A DNA stretch of 64,000 nucleotides. Origin: Nocardia vaccinii NBRC 15922 (GTDB lineage Bacteria > Actinomycetota > Actinomycetes > Mycobacteriales > Mycobacteriaceae). The stretch lies in assembly GCF_001613305.1 (NCBI RefSeq), contig NZ_BDCC01000007.1, forward strand, positions 186,001 through 250,000. Direction: 5' to 3'. Shown here piece after piece: positions 28,074-39,210 of the stretch (the first letter of the stretch is position 1; each line of letters begins with the position of its first letter). The translations under genes were made by a program, and so were the position numbers. The notes under the pieces were generated by a model. That model saw only the letters and a list, made by a program, of their open reading frames with translations, was not told where the DNA came from and made no database searches.

Positions 28074-28475
28074 TCAGCGAACGGCGAATTTGGCCTTGGC
28101 CGCCTCGGTGACCGGTGCGAAGAGGTTGACCAGATTGCCGTCCGGATCCCGCAGCAGCAGCGACCGGTTACCCCACGGCATGGTCGTCGGTTCGTTGACG
28201 AAATCCGTTATGGCGGTGCGCAATCGGCGATATTCGGCGTCCACGTCGGCGACCATGAATTCGATGATCGCGGTGTGGTTGTCGGCCGGGCGTGCGCTGC
28301 CGGCGGCGAAAAGCGCCACGGTACCGGTGCTTCCGATGGCGAGCGTTCCGGCGGGAGTCACGATCTCGGCGAATTCCGGTGTAGCCCAAGCGATGTCGAA
28401 TCCCGTGACGAGCCGGTAGAATTCGGCCAGGCGGCGAACGTCATCGGTGATGAGACGGATCGATACGAGGTTCAC
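28074..28475 (-). CDS. VOC/glyoxalase-family protein
   Basis: 133-residue vicinal-oxygen-chelate protein made of two beta-alpha-beta-beta-beta units. N-terminal LVSIRLITDDVRRLAEFYRLVTGF and C-terminal LLLRDPDGNLVNLFAPV (with NRSLLLRDPDGN) are typical of the group, which includes bleomycin-type binding proteins and dioxygenases. Complete metal triad not certain. ATG at 28475. It is transcribed toward rox, 205 bases upstream of the rox start with the RAE between, so it is not necessarily cotranscribed. Function unknown. Confidence 0.8.
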   Translation of the reverse strand: MNLVSIRLITDDVRRLAEFYRLVTGFDIAWATPEFAEIVTPAGTLAIGSTGTVALFAAGSARPADNHTAIIEFMVADVDAEYRRLRTAITDFVNEPTTMPWGNRSLLLRDPDGNLVNLFAPVTEAAKAKFAVR

Positions 28476-28592
28476 GGCGATGCCCTTCGGTCGGAGCCGG
28501 GGCGAATCCCCCGGCTTTCGCCACGCTATAGGGGCAAGCGGACAGGTTCTGTCCGCTGGATCGATGGCGCCGTGGGCGTACGGTGGAAGCCC

Positions 28593-29528
28593 GTGGACCT
28601 ACGGATCTTTACCGAACCCCAGCAAGGCGCAACCTACGACGATCTCCTGAAGGTCGCCAAGACCACCGAGGATGCCGGATTCGACGCGTTCTTCCGGTCC
28701 GACCACTTTCTGAAGATGGGCGAGGTGTCCGGGTTGCCCGGCCCCACCGACGCGTGGATCACCCTGGCCGGTCTGGCCCGCGAGACGTCGCGCATCCGGC
28801 TCGGCACGCTCGTCACCGCCGCGACCTTCCGGCACCCCTCGGTGCTCGCGATCTCGGTGGCGCAAGTGGACCAGATGTCCGGCGGCCGGGTCGAATTCGG
28901 CCTCGGTGCGGGTTGGTTCGCCGATGAGCACACCGCCTACGGCATCGAGCTGTACGAGGTGAAGGAGCGATTCGACCGGTTCTCCGAACAGCTCGAGGTC
29001 ATCACCGGACTGTGGGAGACCCCCGAGGGGGAGAGCTTCGACTACGCCGGTAAGCACTACCGGCTCCAGAACGCCCCGGCCCTGCCCAAGACGACGCAGC
29101 GTCCGCGTCCGCCGGTGATCATCGGCGGTTCCGGCAAGAAACGCACCCCGGAGCTGGTCGCTCGCTTCGCCCAGGAGGTCAACCTGCCGTTCGTCGACGC
29201 CGCAACGGCCAAGGCGCAGGGTGAGCGCGTGGACGCGGCGGCGCGGGCGATCGGCCGCGATCCGGGGGAGATCATCCGCTCCGCCGCGCAGGTCCTGTGC
29301 ACCGGCCGCGACGATGCCGAAATCGCCCGGCGCGCAACGGCGATCGGCCGCGAAGTGGACGAGATGCGGCAGAACGGCCTGGCCGGGTCCCCGGCGCAGA
29401 TCGTCGACAAGATCGGCCGGTATCGCGAGGAGACCGGCATCACGCGGGTCTATCTGCAGGTGTTGGACCTGTCCGACCTCGAGCACATCGAGTTCGTCGC
29501 CTCGCAGATCGCGCCGCAATTGGACTGA
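28593..29528 (+). CDS. LLM-class F420-dependent oxidoreductase
   Basis: 311-residue luciferase-like TIM barrel. Typical segments: DLRIFTEPQQGATYDDLL, FRSDHFLKMG, RIRLGTLVTAATFRHP, GGRVEFGLGAGWFADEH and RPPVIIGGSGKKRTPEL. The lack of insertions and the RSDHF motif favour coenzyme F420 over FMN. GTG at 28593, no clear ribosome site; a TACGGT box shortly upstream suggests a near-leaderless mRNA. Divergent from the VOC gene. A long hairpin follows, shared with the convergent MMPL gene. Substrate unknown. Confidence 0.85.
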   Translation: MDLRIFTEPQQGATYDDLLKVAKTTEDAGFDAFFRSDHFLKMGEVSGLPGPTDAWITLAGLARETSRIRLGTLVTAATFRHPSVLAISVAQVDQMSGGRVEFGLGAGWFADEHTAYGIELYEVKERFDRFSEQLEVITGLWETPEGESFDYAGKHYRLQNAPALPKTTQRPRPPVIIGGSGKKRTPELVARFAQEVNLPFVDAATAKAQGERVDAAARAIGRDPGEIIRSAAQVLCTGRDDAEIARRATAIGREVDEMRQNGLAGSPAQIVDKIGRYREETGITRVYLQVLDLSDLEHIEFVASQIAPQLD

Positions 29529-29539
29529 TCGGACATGCC

Positions 29540-29572
29540 GCGGCCCTCGCCCGCAGTGCGAGCGAGGGCCGC
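29540..29572. terminator. Bidirectional terminator hairpin
   Basis: Perfect 11-bp arms (GCGGCCCTCGC at 29540-29550 and complement at 29562-29572), 11-base loop, between convergent LLM and MMPL genes. Confidence 0.7.
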
Positions 29573-29588
29573 GTGACCGTTCGTACGA

Positions 29589-31952
29589 TCAGCCGACCGG
29601 CACGGGTTCCTTCTCCCGCGCCGACTGGCGCTCACGCTCCTGCAGCGCCCGCAGTTTCGTGCCCTCGACGTCGATATCGGGCAGGATCCGATCCAGCCAC
29701 CGGGGCAGCCACCAGGCCGAGCGGCCCAGCAGCACCAGCAGCGACGGAATCAGCACCATGCGCACCAGGAAGGCGTCGAACAGCACGCCCGCGGCCAGCG
29801 CGAAGCCCATCGACTTGGCCGTCACGTCGGGCATCATGACGAATCCGCCGAAGACCGAGATCATGATGACCGCGGCCGAGGTCACCACTCGGGCGCCGTG
29901 GTGGTAACCGGCCACGACGGCCTGCTTCGGCGACTTGCCGTGGGTGTATTCCTCTCGCATCCGCGAGACCAGGAACACCTGGTAATCCATGGCCAGGCCG
30001 AAGACCAGCCCGATCAGGATGATCGGCAGGAAGCTCACCAGCGGATGGGTCTCCTTGACCAGCCCGAGCTTGCCCTCCTGGAAGATCAGCACGGTCGCAC
30101 CGAAGGTAGCGGCCATCGACAACAGGAAGCCCAGGGCCGCGGTCAGCGGCACCAGAATCGAGCGGAACACCAGCATCAGCAGGATGAACGCCGCCGCGGC
30201 CACGATCGCCATATAAGGGACGATCTTGCCGAGCAGCGCACTGGACACATCGGCGTAGATCGCCGTGGTGCCGGTGATGCCGTATTCCATCCCGTACTGC
30301 GATTCGAACTGGTTTTCCGCGCTGCGCGCGTTCTTGACCAGATCCTGGGTGGCTTTGTCGTTCGGCCCGGTCTCCGGCACCGCCGACAGTCGCGCACCCG
30401 TCGAAGCCGGGTAGTCCGGAGCCTGTGTGGTCTTGTCCACGACATTGGTCATCGCGGGGGTGACGAAATCCATCCCCGGATAGGAGGCCAGCTTGTCGTG
30501 CAGCGCGGTCACCGCGGCCTGCCGCTGCGCGGGTGCGACACCGCTCAGATCCGCGACGACGGTCAGAATTCCGTTGCTGCCCACGCCGAATCCCTCGGTG
30601 CGCAGGTCGTATGCCTTGCGCACGGTGCTGGTGGTGGGCTGGCTGTCCTCACCGGGCAGGCCGAGGCTCAGCTTGGTGGCCGGCAGCGCGAACAGACCCA
30701 GCACGACGATGCTCAGCGCCAGCGTAACCGCGGGCATCCGGCCGATCAGACGGCCGAACCGCATGCCGTTGGTGACCGAGGAGGGGTCCTCGGGATCGTG
30801 TGTGGCGACCAGCGGCAGCTTCGGCTTGAACAGATATTTGCCGAACGCGCCCATCAGTGCGGGCAGCAGCGTCAGCGCGACCATGATCGCGAACGCCGCC
30901 GCGAGCGCGCCGCCCAGGCCCATCCAGGTCAGGAAGCTGACCCCGACGATGCTCAGACCGCACAGCGCGATGATCACCGTCAGGCCCGCGAACACCACCG
31001 CGGAACCGGCCGTGCCGATCGCGGTACCGGCCGCCTCCTCCGGTGAATCCTGCAGCGCCAGTTCATGTTTGTACCGCGAGACGATGAACAGCGCGTAGTC
31101 GATGGACAGCGCGATGCCGATCATCGAGGCCAGAATCGTGGTGAAGCTGGGGATGTCGGCGATCGAGGTTCCGGCCATGATCAGCGCCGAGGCCGCACCG
31201 ACGCCGACGATGCCGGTCAGGATGGGCACGAAGGCGGCCAGCAGGGCGCCGAACGCGATCATCATCACGATGAAGGCCACGACGTAGCCGACCATCTCCG
31301 AGGCGCCGGTGTCGATGGCGTTGTTCTGTGCGATGGTGCCGTCCATCTCGACGGTCAGCCCGGCGCTGCGCGCGACGTCGGCCACGTCGTACGCGGCCTT
31401 GCGGTCGGCGGCGGTGATATCGGAGAACTTCTTGATACTGAACGGAACCTGAAGGTACGCAACGGTATCCGCGGGTGCGGTGGAACCGTCGCCCTTGCCC
31501 AGGACGTTCAGCGGGGCCAGGCCGCAGCGCGCGACGAACGCCGCGTCGGCGCGGTCACCGGTGAGGCAGCCCATCTTGTCCGCGGCGGCGAGGGGATCCA
31601 TCAGCGGTTTGCTGTGGTCGACGATGTTCAGCTCGCCCAGCTTCTGCACCAATTCGGTGACCGCGGCACGGTTCGCGGGGTCGGTGAGCTTCTGCCCGGC
31701 AGGTGCGCCGATCACGTAGGTGCCGGTGACGGCGTCGAAGCTGAACTGCGCCGACAGGCCGGGGAATTGTTTGTCGAGGATGTCCGTCGCCCGCTGGGAC
31801 GGCAGGTTCGGGATGTTGAAATCATCCTTCACCGGCTTCTTCAGCCCGAGGCCGAGTCCGCCGATGATCAGGACGATCAGCAGCCAGACCGGTAACACGA
31901 TCCATTTCCGGCGGTAGGCGAACTTGCCCCACCGGTAGAGGTATACGGACAC
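29589..31952 (-). CDS. MMPL-family RND transporter
   Basis: 787 residues with about 12 membrane helices in two MMPL repeats. Helix 1 lies at about residues 15-40, a large periplasmic loop follows (about 45-200), and a second loop lies between helices 7 and 8. The SIDYALFIVSRYKHEL and AMDYQVFLVSRMREEY motifs, one per repeat, carry the proton-relay Asp-Tyr pairs of mycobacterial MmpL proteins. Moves lipids or drugs across the membrane using the proton gradient. Start ATG at 31952. Divergent from a TetR gene 199 bases away with a perfect palindrome in between, so it is probably repressed by that TetR. Confidence 0.92.
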   Translation of the reverse strand: MSVYLYRWGKFAYRRKWIVLPVWLLIVLIIGGLGLGLKKPVKDDFNIPNLPSQRATDILDKQFPGLSAQFSFDAVTGTYVIGAPAGQKLTDPANRAAVTELVQKLGELNIVDHSKPLMDPLAAADKMGCLTGDRADAAFVARCGLAPLNVLGKGDGSTAPADTVAYLQVPFSIKKFSDITAADRKAAYDVADVARSAGLTVEMDGTIAQNNAIDTGASEMVGYVVAFIVMMIAFGALLAAFVPILTGIVGVGAASALIMAGTSIADIPSFTTILASMIGIALSIDYALFIVSRYKHELALQDSPEEAAGTAIGTAGSAVVFAGLTVIIALCGLSIVGVSFLTWMGLGGALAAAFAIMVALTLLPALMGAFGKYLFKPKLPLVATHDPEDPSSVTNGMRFGRLIGRMPAVTLALSIVVLGLFALPATKLSLGLPGEDSQPTTSTVRKAYDLRTEGFGVGSNGILTVVADLSGVAPAQRQAAVTALHDKLASYPGMDFVTPAMTNVVDKTTQAPDYPASTGARLSAVPETGPNDKATQDLVKNARSAENQFESQYGMEYGITGTTAIYADVSSALLGKIVPYMAIVAAAAFILLMLVFRSILVPLTAALGFLLSMAATFGATVLIFQEGKLGLVKETHPLVSFLPIILIGLVFGLAMDYQVFLVSRMREEYTHGKSPKQAVVAGYHHGARVVTSAAVIMISVFGGFVMMPDVTAKSMGFALAAGVLFDAFLVRMVLIPSLLVLLGRSAWWLPRWLDRILPDIDVEGTKLRALQERERQSAREKEPVPVG

Positions 31953-32050
31953 GAGCGGTTTCTCCTAGCGATCGCTGGGGCGTGTGCTGGCGAGATGTGT
32001 AGACAGCTCTTCCGCGGCTGCCGTGCGTGCCGCCTCCACAACGTTTTCTG

Positions 32051-32073
32051 CCTACCGTGCGGTAGGTAGACTA
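32051..32073. promoter_or_regulatory. Probable TetR operator controlling the MMPL gene
   Basis: A perfect 16-bp palindrome CCTACCG-TG-CGGTAGG (32051-32066) abutted by GTAG-A-CTAC (32065-32073), so three TAC/GTA half-sites overlap. It is in the gap between mmpL and a divergent tetR. Confidence 0.65.
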
Positions 32074-32151
32074 CCGAGCTGTAAGCGGAGCAACAACCTC
32101 GACTTGGTCACTGTCGCCCGCGTCACGCACAGTGGATGAGAGGATCGCAAG

Positions 32152-32736
32152 ATGGCAATGCGCAGTGCTGCCGGATCGGTCGCCGCAGGTAGAAGCACCA
32201 AGGAGGCGATTCGGGAGGCTGCGATCCGGCTTTTTTCCGTCAAGGGGTTCGATCAGACGAGCCTGCGCGAGGTCGCGGATGCGGTAGGAATCACAAAGGC
32301 GTCGCTCTACTATCACTACGCCTCGAAGCTCGATCTCCTGTTCGCCGTCATCGAGCCGATCTTCGACGACCTGCGGACCAACGTCGATGTCGCCGAAGGC
32401 CTCGAGCATGATCTGCGATCGGTTCGCGAGGTGCTCACCACGCAGTTGCGGGTGCTGCTGCGGCATCGCACGGTAGGGGCGATGTGCATGCGGGACGGTG
32501 TCACGATCCTCAACGCGATCGGCGACCGCTACCCGGACCTGCTCGATGTCAATCGACGGCTGTGCGTGTGGCTGGCCGGTCCCGATCCCGATGACGCGGC
32601 CATGCTGCGGGCGAGTGCGTCGCTGGAACTGCTCAGTTCGGTGTTCTGGTCGCGGGAGCTCGCGCCCGGCGCCGATGACGAACTCATCGAACGGGTGCTG
32701 TTGAACGCGGCGCTCGGCGCCCTCGGCGGGGAGTAG
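32152..32736 (+). CDS. TetR/AcrR family regulator
   Basis: 194 residues. Helix-turn-helix KEAIREAAIRLFSVKGFDQTSLREVADAVGITKASLYYHYASKLDLL at about residues 17-60; the C-terminal domain is of the short TetR_C type. ATG at 32152 follows AGAGG by eight bases (ATG at 32158 possible). Divergent from mmpL with a palindrome between. An Rrf2-type gene starts three bases after its stop, so the two form an operon. Confidence 0.88.
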   Translation: MAMRSAAGSVAAGRSTKEAIREAAIRLFSVKGFDQTSLREVADAVGITKASLYYHYASKLDLLFAVIEPIFDDLRTNVDVAEGLEHDLRSVREVLTTQLRVLLRHRTVGAMCMRDGVTILNAIGDRYPDLLDVNRRLCVWLAGPDPDDAAMLRASASLELLSSVFWSRELAPGADDELIERVLLNAALGALGGE

Positions 32737-32739
32737 GCC

Positions 32740-33279
32740 GTGCATATCTCGCCGCGGGTCGACAACGCCGTTCGGATACTGCTGGAAATTGCTCGTCTGC
32801 AATCCGATTCACTCGGTGCGCATCACGATTCGGTGAAAGCGGAAGCCATCGCCGCGGCGCAGGAGATACCGCCGAAGATTCTCGAGGCGACCGCCGCGCA
32901 ACTGCGCCGGGCGGGCCTGCTGACCAGTCGTCGCGGCCCCGAGGGTGGTTACCGGCTCGCTCGCCCGGCCGAGCGGATCAGCATCGCCGAGGTCATCCGC
33001 GCGGTCGAGGGGCCGCTGGCCTCGGTGCGCGGGCGGCGTCCCGAGGACGTGCGGTATTCCGGTGTGGCCGAACCGCTGCAACAGGTGTGGATAGCGTTGC
33101 GGGTCAACATCCGCGCGGTACTGGAGGAAGTGTCGATCGCGCAGATCGCCACGGGGGACCTACCGGAATTCGTGCACGCGCTGACCGCCGATCCCGGTGC
33201 GTGGGTCCGGCGTCCGGCCCCCGAAGGGGCCGACGACGCAGGCGAGCGGAAACCCGCTGTGCGGCCGGACCCCAGGTGA
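32740..33279 (+). CDS. Rrf2-family transcriptional regulator without cysteines
   Basis: 179 residues. Winged helix with HISPRVDNAVRILLEIARLQ, IPPKILEATAAQLRRAGLLTSRRGPEGGYRLARP and ISIAEVIRAVEGPLA matches Rrf2. There is no cysteine in the protein, so it cannot hold the [Fe-S] cluster of IscR/NsrR; it must sense something else or act constitutively. GTG at 32740, three bases after the TetR stop, implying coupling. The C-terminal 25 residues are polar and disordered-looking. The ABC exporter operon begins 110 bases downstream and may be its target. Confidence 0.85.
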   Translation: MHISPRVDNAVRILLEIARLQSDSLGAHHDSVKAEAIAAAQEIPPKILEATAAQLRRAGLLTSRRGPEGGYRLARPAERISIAEVIRAVEGPLASVRGRRPEDVRYSGVAEPLQQVWIALRVNIRAVLEEVSIAQIATGDLPEFVHALTADPGAWVRRPAPEGADDAGERKPAVRPDPR

Positions 33280-33388
33280 GGTCGTGCGGTGTTGCCGAAC
33301 CGGCCTGTGACGTGGGTACGCCATCTGTGTCCGCTCCGGAAAAAACCCCGGGGAACGTGTCGCCGGTAGACGGTAGCCTGCATCCATC

Positions 33389-35125
33389 ATGTTGATCCGA
33401 CTGCTCCGCACCTTCGCCGCACCGTATCGTGCACAGCTCGCGGGCGTCGTCGCGCTGCAGCTGATCTCGGTGATCGCGATGCTCTACCTGCCCACGCTGA
33501 ACGCCGACATCATCGATAACGGCGTCACCAAGGGTGATATCGGCTACATCTGGCGCACCGGGCTGTGGATGCTGCTGGTCTCGGGCGTGCAGATCCTCGC
33601 CTCGGCGACCTCGGTCTACCTCGGCGCGCAGGCGGCGATGGGCGCCGGGCGCGATATGCGCGCGGCCCTGCTGCACCGGGTGGGCGCCTTCTCCGCGCGG
33701 GAGGTCGGGCTGTTCGGCGCGCCCTCGCTGATCACCCGCAACACCAACGACGTGCAGCAGGTGCAACTGCTGGTCGTGATGAGTGTGACCATCCTGGTGA
33801 TGGCGCCGATCATGTGCGTCGGCGGCATTGTCATGGCGTTGAAGCAGGCGCTCGGGTTGTCCTGGATCCTGCTGGTCGCGGTGCCCGTGCTGGCGTTGAC
33901 CATGGCGGTGATCATCTCCCGGATGGTGCCCGGCTTCCGGGCCGTGCAGTCCCGCATCGACGGGGTGAATCGTGTTCTGCGCGAGCAGATCACGGGTATC
34001 CGGGTGGTCCGGGCGTTCGTGCGCGAACGGCACGAGACCGCGCGTTTCGACCTCGCCAACACCGATCTGACCAAGGCATCGCTGTACGTCGGGCGGTTGA
34101 GCGCGCTGATGTTCCCCGCGGTCATGTTGATCAGCAACGTGACCACGGTGGCGGTGCTGTGGTTCGGCGGGCACGCGATCGACGACGGGACCATGCAGGT
34201 CGGGTCGCTGACCGCGATGTTGGCCTACATCATGCAGATCCTGATGGCCGTGATGATGGCCTCGTTCCTGGCGATGATGGCCCCGCGCGCGGCGGTCTCG
34301 GCCGAACGCATCTCCACGGTGCTGGCCACCGAATCCTCGGTGATCCCGCCCCGGCAGCCGCAGACCTTCAGCCGTGATCCCGGTTCGGTGGAATTCGCCG
34401 CGGCCGAGTTCACCTTCCCCGGTGCGCAGGAACCGGTGGTGCGCGATGTGCGGTTCCGGGTCGAGCCCGGGCAGACCGTCGCGATCGTGGGTTCGACCGG
34501 TGCGGGCAAGTCGACGTTGATCAATCTCGTTCCGCGACTGATCGATGTGACCGGCGGGGAGGTGCTGGTCGGCGGCGTCGACGTACGGCGGCTCGATCTG
34601 GATGTGCTGCGCGCTCGGATCGGCCTGGTCCCGCAGAAGGCGTACCTGTTCACCGGCACGATCGCCGATAACCTGCGCTACGGAAAGCCCGAGGCCACCG
34701 ACGAGGAGCTCTGGCACGCCCTCGAGATCGCCCAGGCCGCCGATTTCGTGCGGGCCATGCCACAGCAATTGCAGACGCCGATGGCGCAGGGCGGCACCAC
34801 GGTGTCGGGCGGCCAGCGCCAGCGCCTCGCGATCGCCCGCGCGCTGGTGCGCAGACCTCGGATCTACCTGTTCGACGACTGCTTCTCCGCACTCGACGTC
34901 GCCACCGACGCGCGGGTGCGCGAGGCATTGCGTCCGGAGACCGCCGATGCGGCGGTGATCACTGTGGCACAACGGATTTCCACGGTCCGCGAGGCCGATC
35001 GGATCATCGTGCTGGAGGACGGCGCGGTGGTCGGGCAGGGTACCCACGACGAACTGCTGCGCGAGTGCGGTGAGTACCGCGAGATCGTGGAATCGCAGTA
35101 CAGCCCGGAGGAGGCCGCGCGATGA
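33389..35125 (+). CDS. ABC exporter half-transporter, degenerate-site subunit
   Basis: 578 residues: six membrane helices (about 15-320), then a nucleotide-binding domain with Walker A GSTGAGKS and signature VSGGQRQRLAIARAL. Walker B ends FDDCFSALD, with Asp in place of the catalytic Glu, and the switch His is replaced by Gln (TVAQRISTV). Both changes mark a non-hydrolytic site, so this is the degenerate partner of the next gene, with which it overlaps by four bases (ATGA). ATG at 33389 without a strong ribosome site. Resembles actinobacterial multidrug or lipid exporters; substrate unknown. Confidence 0.9.
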   Translation: MLIRLLRTFAAPYRAQLAGVVALQLISVIAMLYLPTLNADIIDNGVTKGDIGYIWRTGLWMLLVSGVQILASATSVYLGAQAAMGAGRDMRAALLHRVGAFSAREVGLFGAPSLITRNTNDVQQVQLLVVMSVTILVMAPIMCVGGIVMALKQALGLSWILLVAVPVLALTMAVIISRMVPGFRAVQSRIDGVNRVLREQITGIRVVRAFVRERHETARFDLANTDLTKASLYVGRLSALMFPAVMLISNVTTVAVLWFGGHAIDDGTMQVGSLTAMLAYIMQILMAVMMASFLAMMAPRAAVSAERISTVLATESSVIPPRQPQTFSRDPGSVEFAAAEFTFPGAQEPVVRDVRFRVEPGQTVAIVGSTGAGKSTLINLVPRLIDVTGGEVLVGGVDVRRLDLDVLRARIGLVPQKAYLFTGTIADNLRYGKPEATDEELWHALEIAQAADFVRAMPQQLQTPMAQGGTTVSGGQRQRLAIARALVRRPRIYLFDDCFSALDVATDARVREALRPETADAAVITVAQRISTVREADRIIVLEDGAVVGQGTHDELLRECGEYREIVESQYSPEEAAR

Positions 35126-37062
35126 GACCCGGTATGCCAGGTCCGGGCGCTCCCGGAACCAAGGCGAAATCCTTCGGCCCCTCGCTGAAGCGGCTGCTGC
35201 GGCGGCTCGCGCCGGATCGGATCCTGGTCGCGGTGATCCTGGTGCTCGCGGTGATCGCGGTCGTGCTCAATACGCTCGGCCCGCAGATCCTCGGGCGTGC
35301 CACCAACCTGATCTTCGACGGCGTGATCGGCAAACAGCTGCCCGCCGGCCTGACCAAGGATCAGGCGATCGCCGGACTGCGCGAGCGCGGCGAGAGCCGG
35401 ATGGCCGACATGCTGGCCGGAATGGACGTGATCCCCGGCACCGGCGTGGATTTCGGCGCGGTCGGCCGGGTGCTGCTGGTGGTGCTGGTGCTGTACATCT
35501 GCGCCGGGGTGTTCGGCTGGCTGCAGGGATATCTGCTCACCACGGTGATCAACCGCGTGATCAAGCGGCTGCGCGCCGATGTCGAGGACAAGGTTCACCG
35601 GCTGCCGCTGAGCTATTTCGACAACAATCCGCGCGGTGATCTGCTCAGTCGCGTCACCAACGACGTGGACAACATGTCGCAGAGCTTGCAGCAGACGCTG
35701 AGCCAGATGGTGACCTCGGTGCTGACGGTGATCGGCATCCTGATCATGATGTTCTGGATCTCGCCGCTACTGGCGTTGATCGCGTTGCTCACCGTGCCGG
35801 TCGCGGTGGTGGTGACCGCGCAGATCGCCAAACGTTCCAAACCACATTTCATCAATCAGTGGAAGTACACCGGTCTGGTCAACGCCCAGGTCGAGGAGGC
35901 GTACACCGGGCACGAGGTGGTCACGGCGTTCGGCCGGATGAACGAGGTCGGCCGGGAGTTCGATCAGCGCAACGACAAACTCTACGAGGCGAGTTTCCGG
36001 GCGCAGTTCATCTCGGGGCTGATCATGCCGGTGATGATGTTCGTCGGGAACCTCAACTATGTGCTGATCGCGGTGGTCGGCGGGTTGCGGGTGGCCTCGG
36101 GCAGTCTGTCGCTCGGTGAGGTGCAGGCGTTCATCCAGTACTCGCGCGGGTTCAGCCAGCCGCTCACGCAGATCGGCTCGATGATCAATCTGCTGCAATC
36201 CGGGGTGGCCTCCGCCGAGCGGATCTTCGAGATCCTCGACGCACCCGAGCAGGTTGCCGATCCGGCGCGGGAGGATCCGCGACCGGTCGATCGCGGGCGA
36301 GTGGCGTTCGAGGACGTCTCGTTCCGCTACGAGGCCGATAAGCCGATCATCGAAGATCTGTCGCTGGTCGCCGAGCCCGGGCATGTGGTCGCCATTGTCG
36401 GCCCGACCGGCGCGGGCAAGACCACGCTGGTGAATCTGCTGGAGCGGTTCTACGAGGTGGACGAGGGCGTGATCAGCATCGATGGCGTCGACATCACCCG
36501 CCTGACCCGCGATCACCTGCGGTCGCGGATCGGCATGGTGCTGCAGGACACCTGGTTGTTCGGCGGCACGATCCGGGAGAACATCGCCTACGGCAATCCG
36601 GCGGCGAGTGAACGGGAGATCCTGGAGGCCGCCCGTGATGCCTTCGTCGACCGTTTCGTGCACTCGCTGCCCAACGGCTACGACACCGTGATCGATGAGG
36701 AGGGCTCGGGTGTCAGCGCCGGGGAGAAGCAGCTCATCACCATCGCCCGCGCCTTCCTGGCCAAACCGTCGATCCTGATCCTGGACGAGGCCACCAGTTC
36801 GGTCGACACCCGCACCGAACTGCTCGTCCAGAACGCCATGGCGGCGCTGCGCCGGGACCGCACCAGTTTCGTTATCGCCCATCGTCTTTCGACCATCCGT
36901 GACGCGGATCTGATCGTCGTGATGGAGGCCGGGCGGATCGTGGAACAGGGCACTCACACCCAATTGCTCGCCGCCCGAGGGCACTACTACCAGCTCTACC
37001 GTGCCCAATTCGCCGGCGCCGCAACCGACCAGGACCTCGAGGATTCCCTCGACGCGGTGTAG
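35122..37062 (+). CDS. ABC exporter half-transporter, consensus-site subunit
   Basis: 646 residues. Six membrane helices (about 30-390, with a roughly 60-residue polar insertion after helix 1), then a nucleotide-binding domain with Walker A GPTGAGKT, Walker B ILILDEATSSVD (Glu present) and switch His (VIAHRLST). Its signature is GVSAGEKQL rather than LSGGQ. That weak signature would face the partner's degenerate Walker motifs, leaving one competent and one silent ATP site, as in TM287/288-type exporters. Start overlaps the stop of the partner gene by four bases, so translation is coupled. Confidence 0.92.
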   Translation: MRPGMPGPGAPGTKAKSFGPSLKRLLRRLAPDRILVAVILVLAVIAVVLNTLGPQILGRATNLIFDGVIGKQLPAGLTKDQAIAGLRERGESRMADMLAGMDVIPGTGVDFGAVGRVLLVVLVLYICAGVFGWLQGYLLTTVINRVIKRLRADVEDKVHRLPLSYFDNNPRGDLLSRVTNDVDNMSQSLQQTLSQMVTSVLTVIGILIMMFWISPLLALIALLTVPVAVVVTAQIAKRSKPHFINQWKYTGLVNAQVEEAYTGHEVVTAFGRMNEVGREFDQRNDKLYEASFRAQFISGLIMPVMMFVGNLNYVLIAVVGGLRVASGSLSLGEVQAFIQYSRGFSQPLTQIGSMINLLQSGVASAERIFEILDAPEQVADPAREDPRPVDRGRVAFEDVSFRYEADKPIIEDLSLVAEPGHVVAIVGPTGAGKTTLVNLLERFYEVDEGVISIDGVDITRLTRDHLRSRIGMVLQDTWLFGGTIRENIAYGNPAASEREILEAARDAFVDRFVHSLPNGYDTVIDEEGSGVSAGEKQLITIARAFLAKPSILILDEATSSVDTRTELLVQNAMAALRRDRTSFVIAHRLSTIRDADLIVVMEAGRIVEQGTHTQLLAARGHYYQLYRAQFAGAATDQDLEDSLDAV

Positions 37063-37111
37063 AACTCCGGCGATACCCGGCGGTGGCGTTTCAGGTCGGC
37101 CTGTGAGATGT

Positions 37112-37141
37112 GTACTACAAACGTACTACAGCAGGTAGACT
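37112..37141. promoter_or_regulatory. Toxin-antitoxin promoter/operator
   Basis: Direct repeats GTACTACA at 37112-37119 and 37123-37130, 11 bases apart (one helical turn), followed by GTAGAC. Tandem direct sites spaced by a turn suit a ribbon-helix-helix antitoxin, and TAGACT at 37136-37141 could be the -10 box. Confidence 0.5.
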
Positions 37142-37147
37142 AGCTGA

Positions 37148-37344
37148 ATGGCTATCAGTTTTCGACCATCGGATCACGACAAGGAGCTGATCGACCGGCT
37201 GACTCATACGGGCGAATCCACAACTGATGTGATTCGCCGGGCTCTTGCCGCGCTCGATCGCCTCGAATGGGAACGCAGCGCGCAGAGCGCCGCCGAGGTG
37301 ATCATGCTCGCCGGTGAAGATCTGAACGACGAGCCTGACGCCTG

Positions 37345-37348
<4 letters not shown>
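37148..37348 (+). CDS. Ribbon-helix-helix antitoxin
   Basis: 66 residues. The N-terminal strand MAISFRPSDHDKELIDRL and helices GESTTDVIRRALAALDRLEWER form a ribbon-helix-helix DNA-binding unit; the acidic C-terminal tail (EDLNDEPDAW) would wrap the toxin. The toxin gene overlaps its stop by four bases, the usual coupled order with antitoxin first. Repeats just upstream suggest autoregulation. Confidence 0.72.
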
Positions 37349-38984
<1,636 letters not shown>

Positions 38985-39139
38985 ATCATCAACTCGCGCA
39001 GTATCTTCGGACTCAGATTCAGTGCAGTTGCAGCACGATGGGAAAGCGACCGATACGCCTATTGCCGTCGTCGGCCGGAGGTGATCGGCGTGCCCTGCTT
39101 CGGTGTAGATGAGGCCGAGGTGAAAGGCGTGCAACATCA

Positions 39140-39169
39140 TTCGGACACCCGATCGTTCGGGTGTCCGAA
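39140..39169. terminator. Bidirectional terminator hairpin between tgt and yhhQ
   Basis: Perfect 13-bp arms (TTCGGACACCCGA at 39140-39152, complement at 39157-39169) with a four-base loop TCGT, in the convergent gap. No T-tract. Confidence 0.6.
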
Positions 39170-39210
39170 ATGTATCGGGCCGATGTGGATTACGTAGGTA
39201 ACAGCCGGGA

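Noticed and set aside
33104..35047. 647-codon minus-strand frame, His/Arg/Gln-rich
   Set aside because: Antisense shadow of the ABC exporter; no family features.
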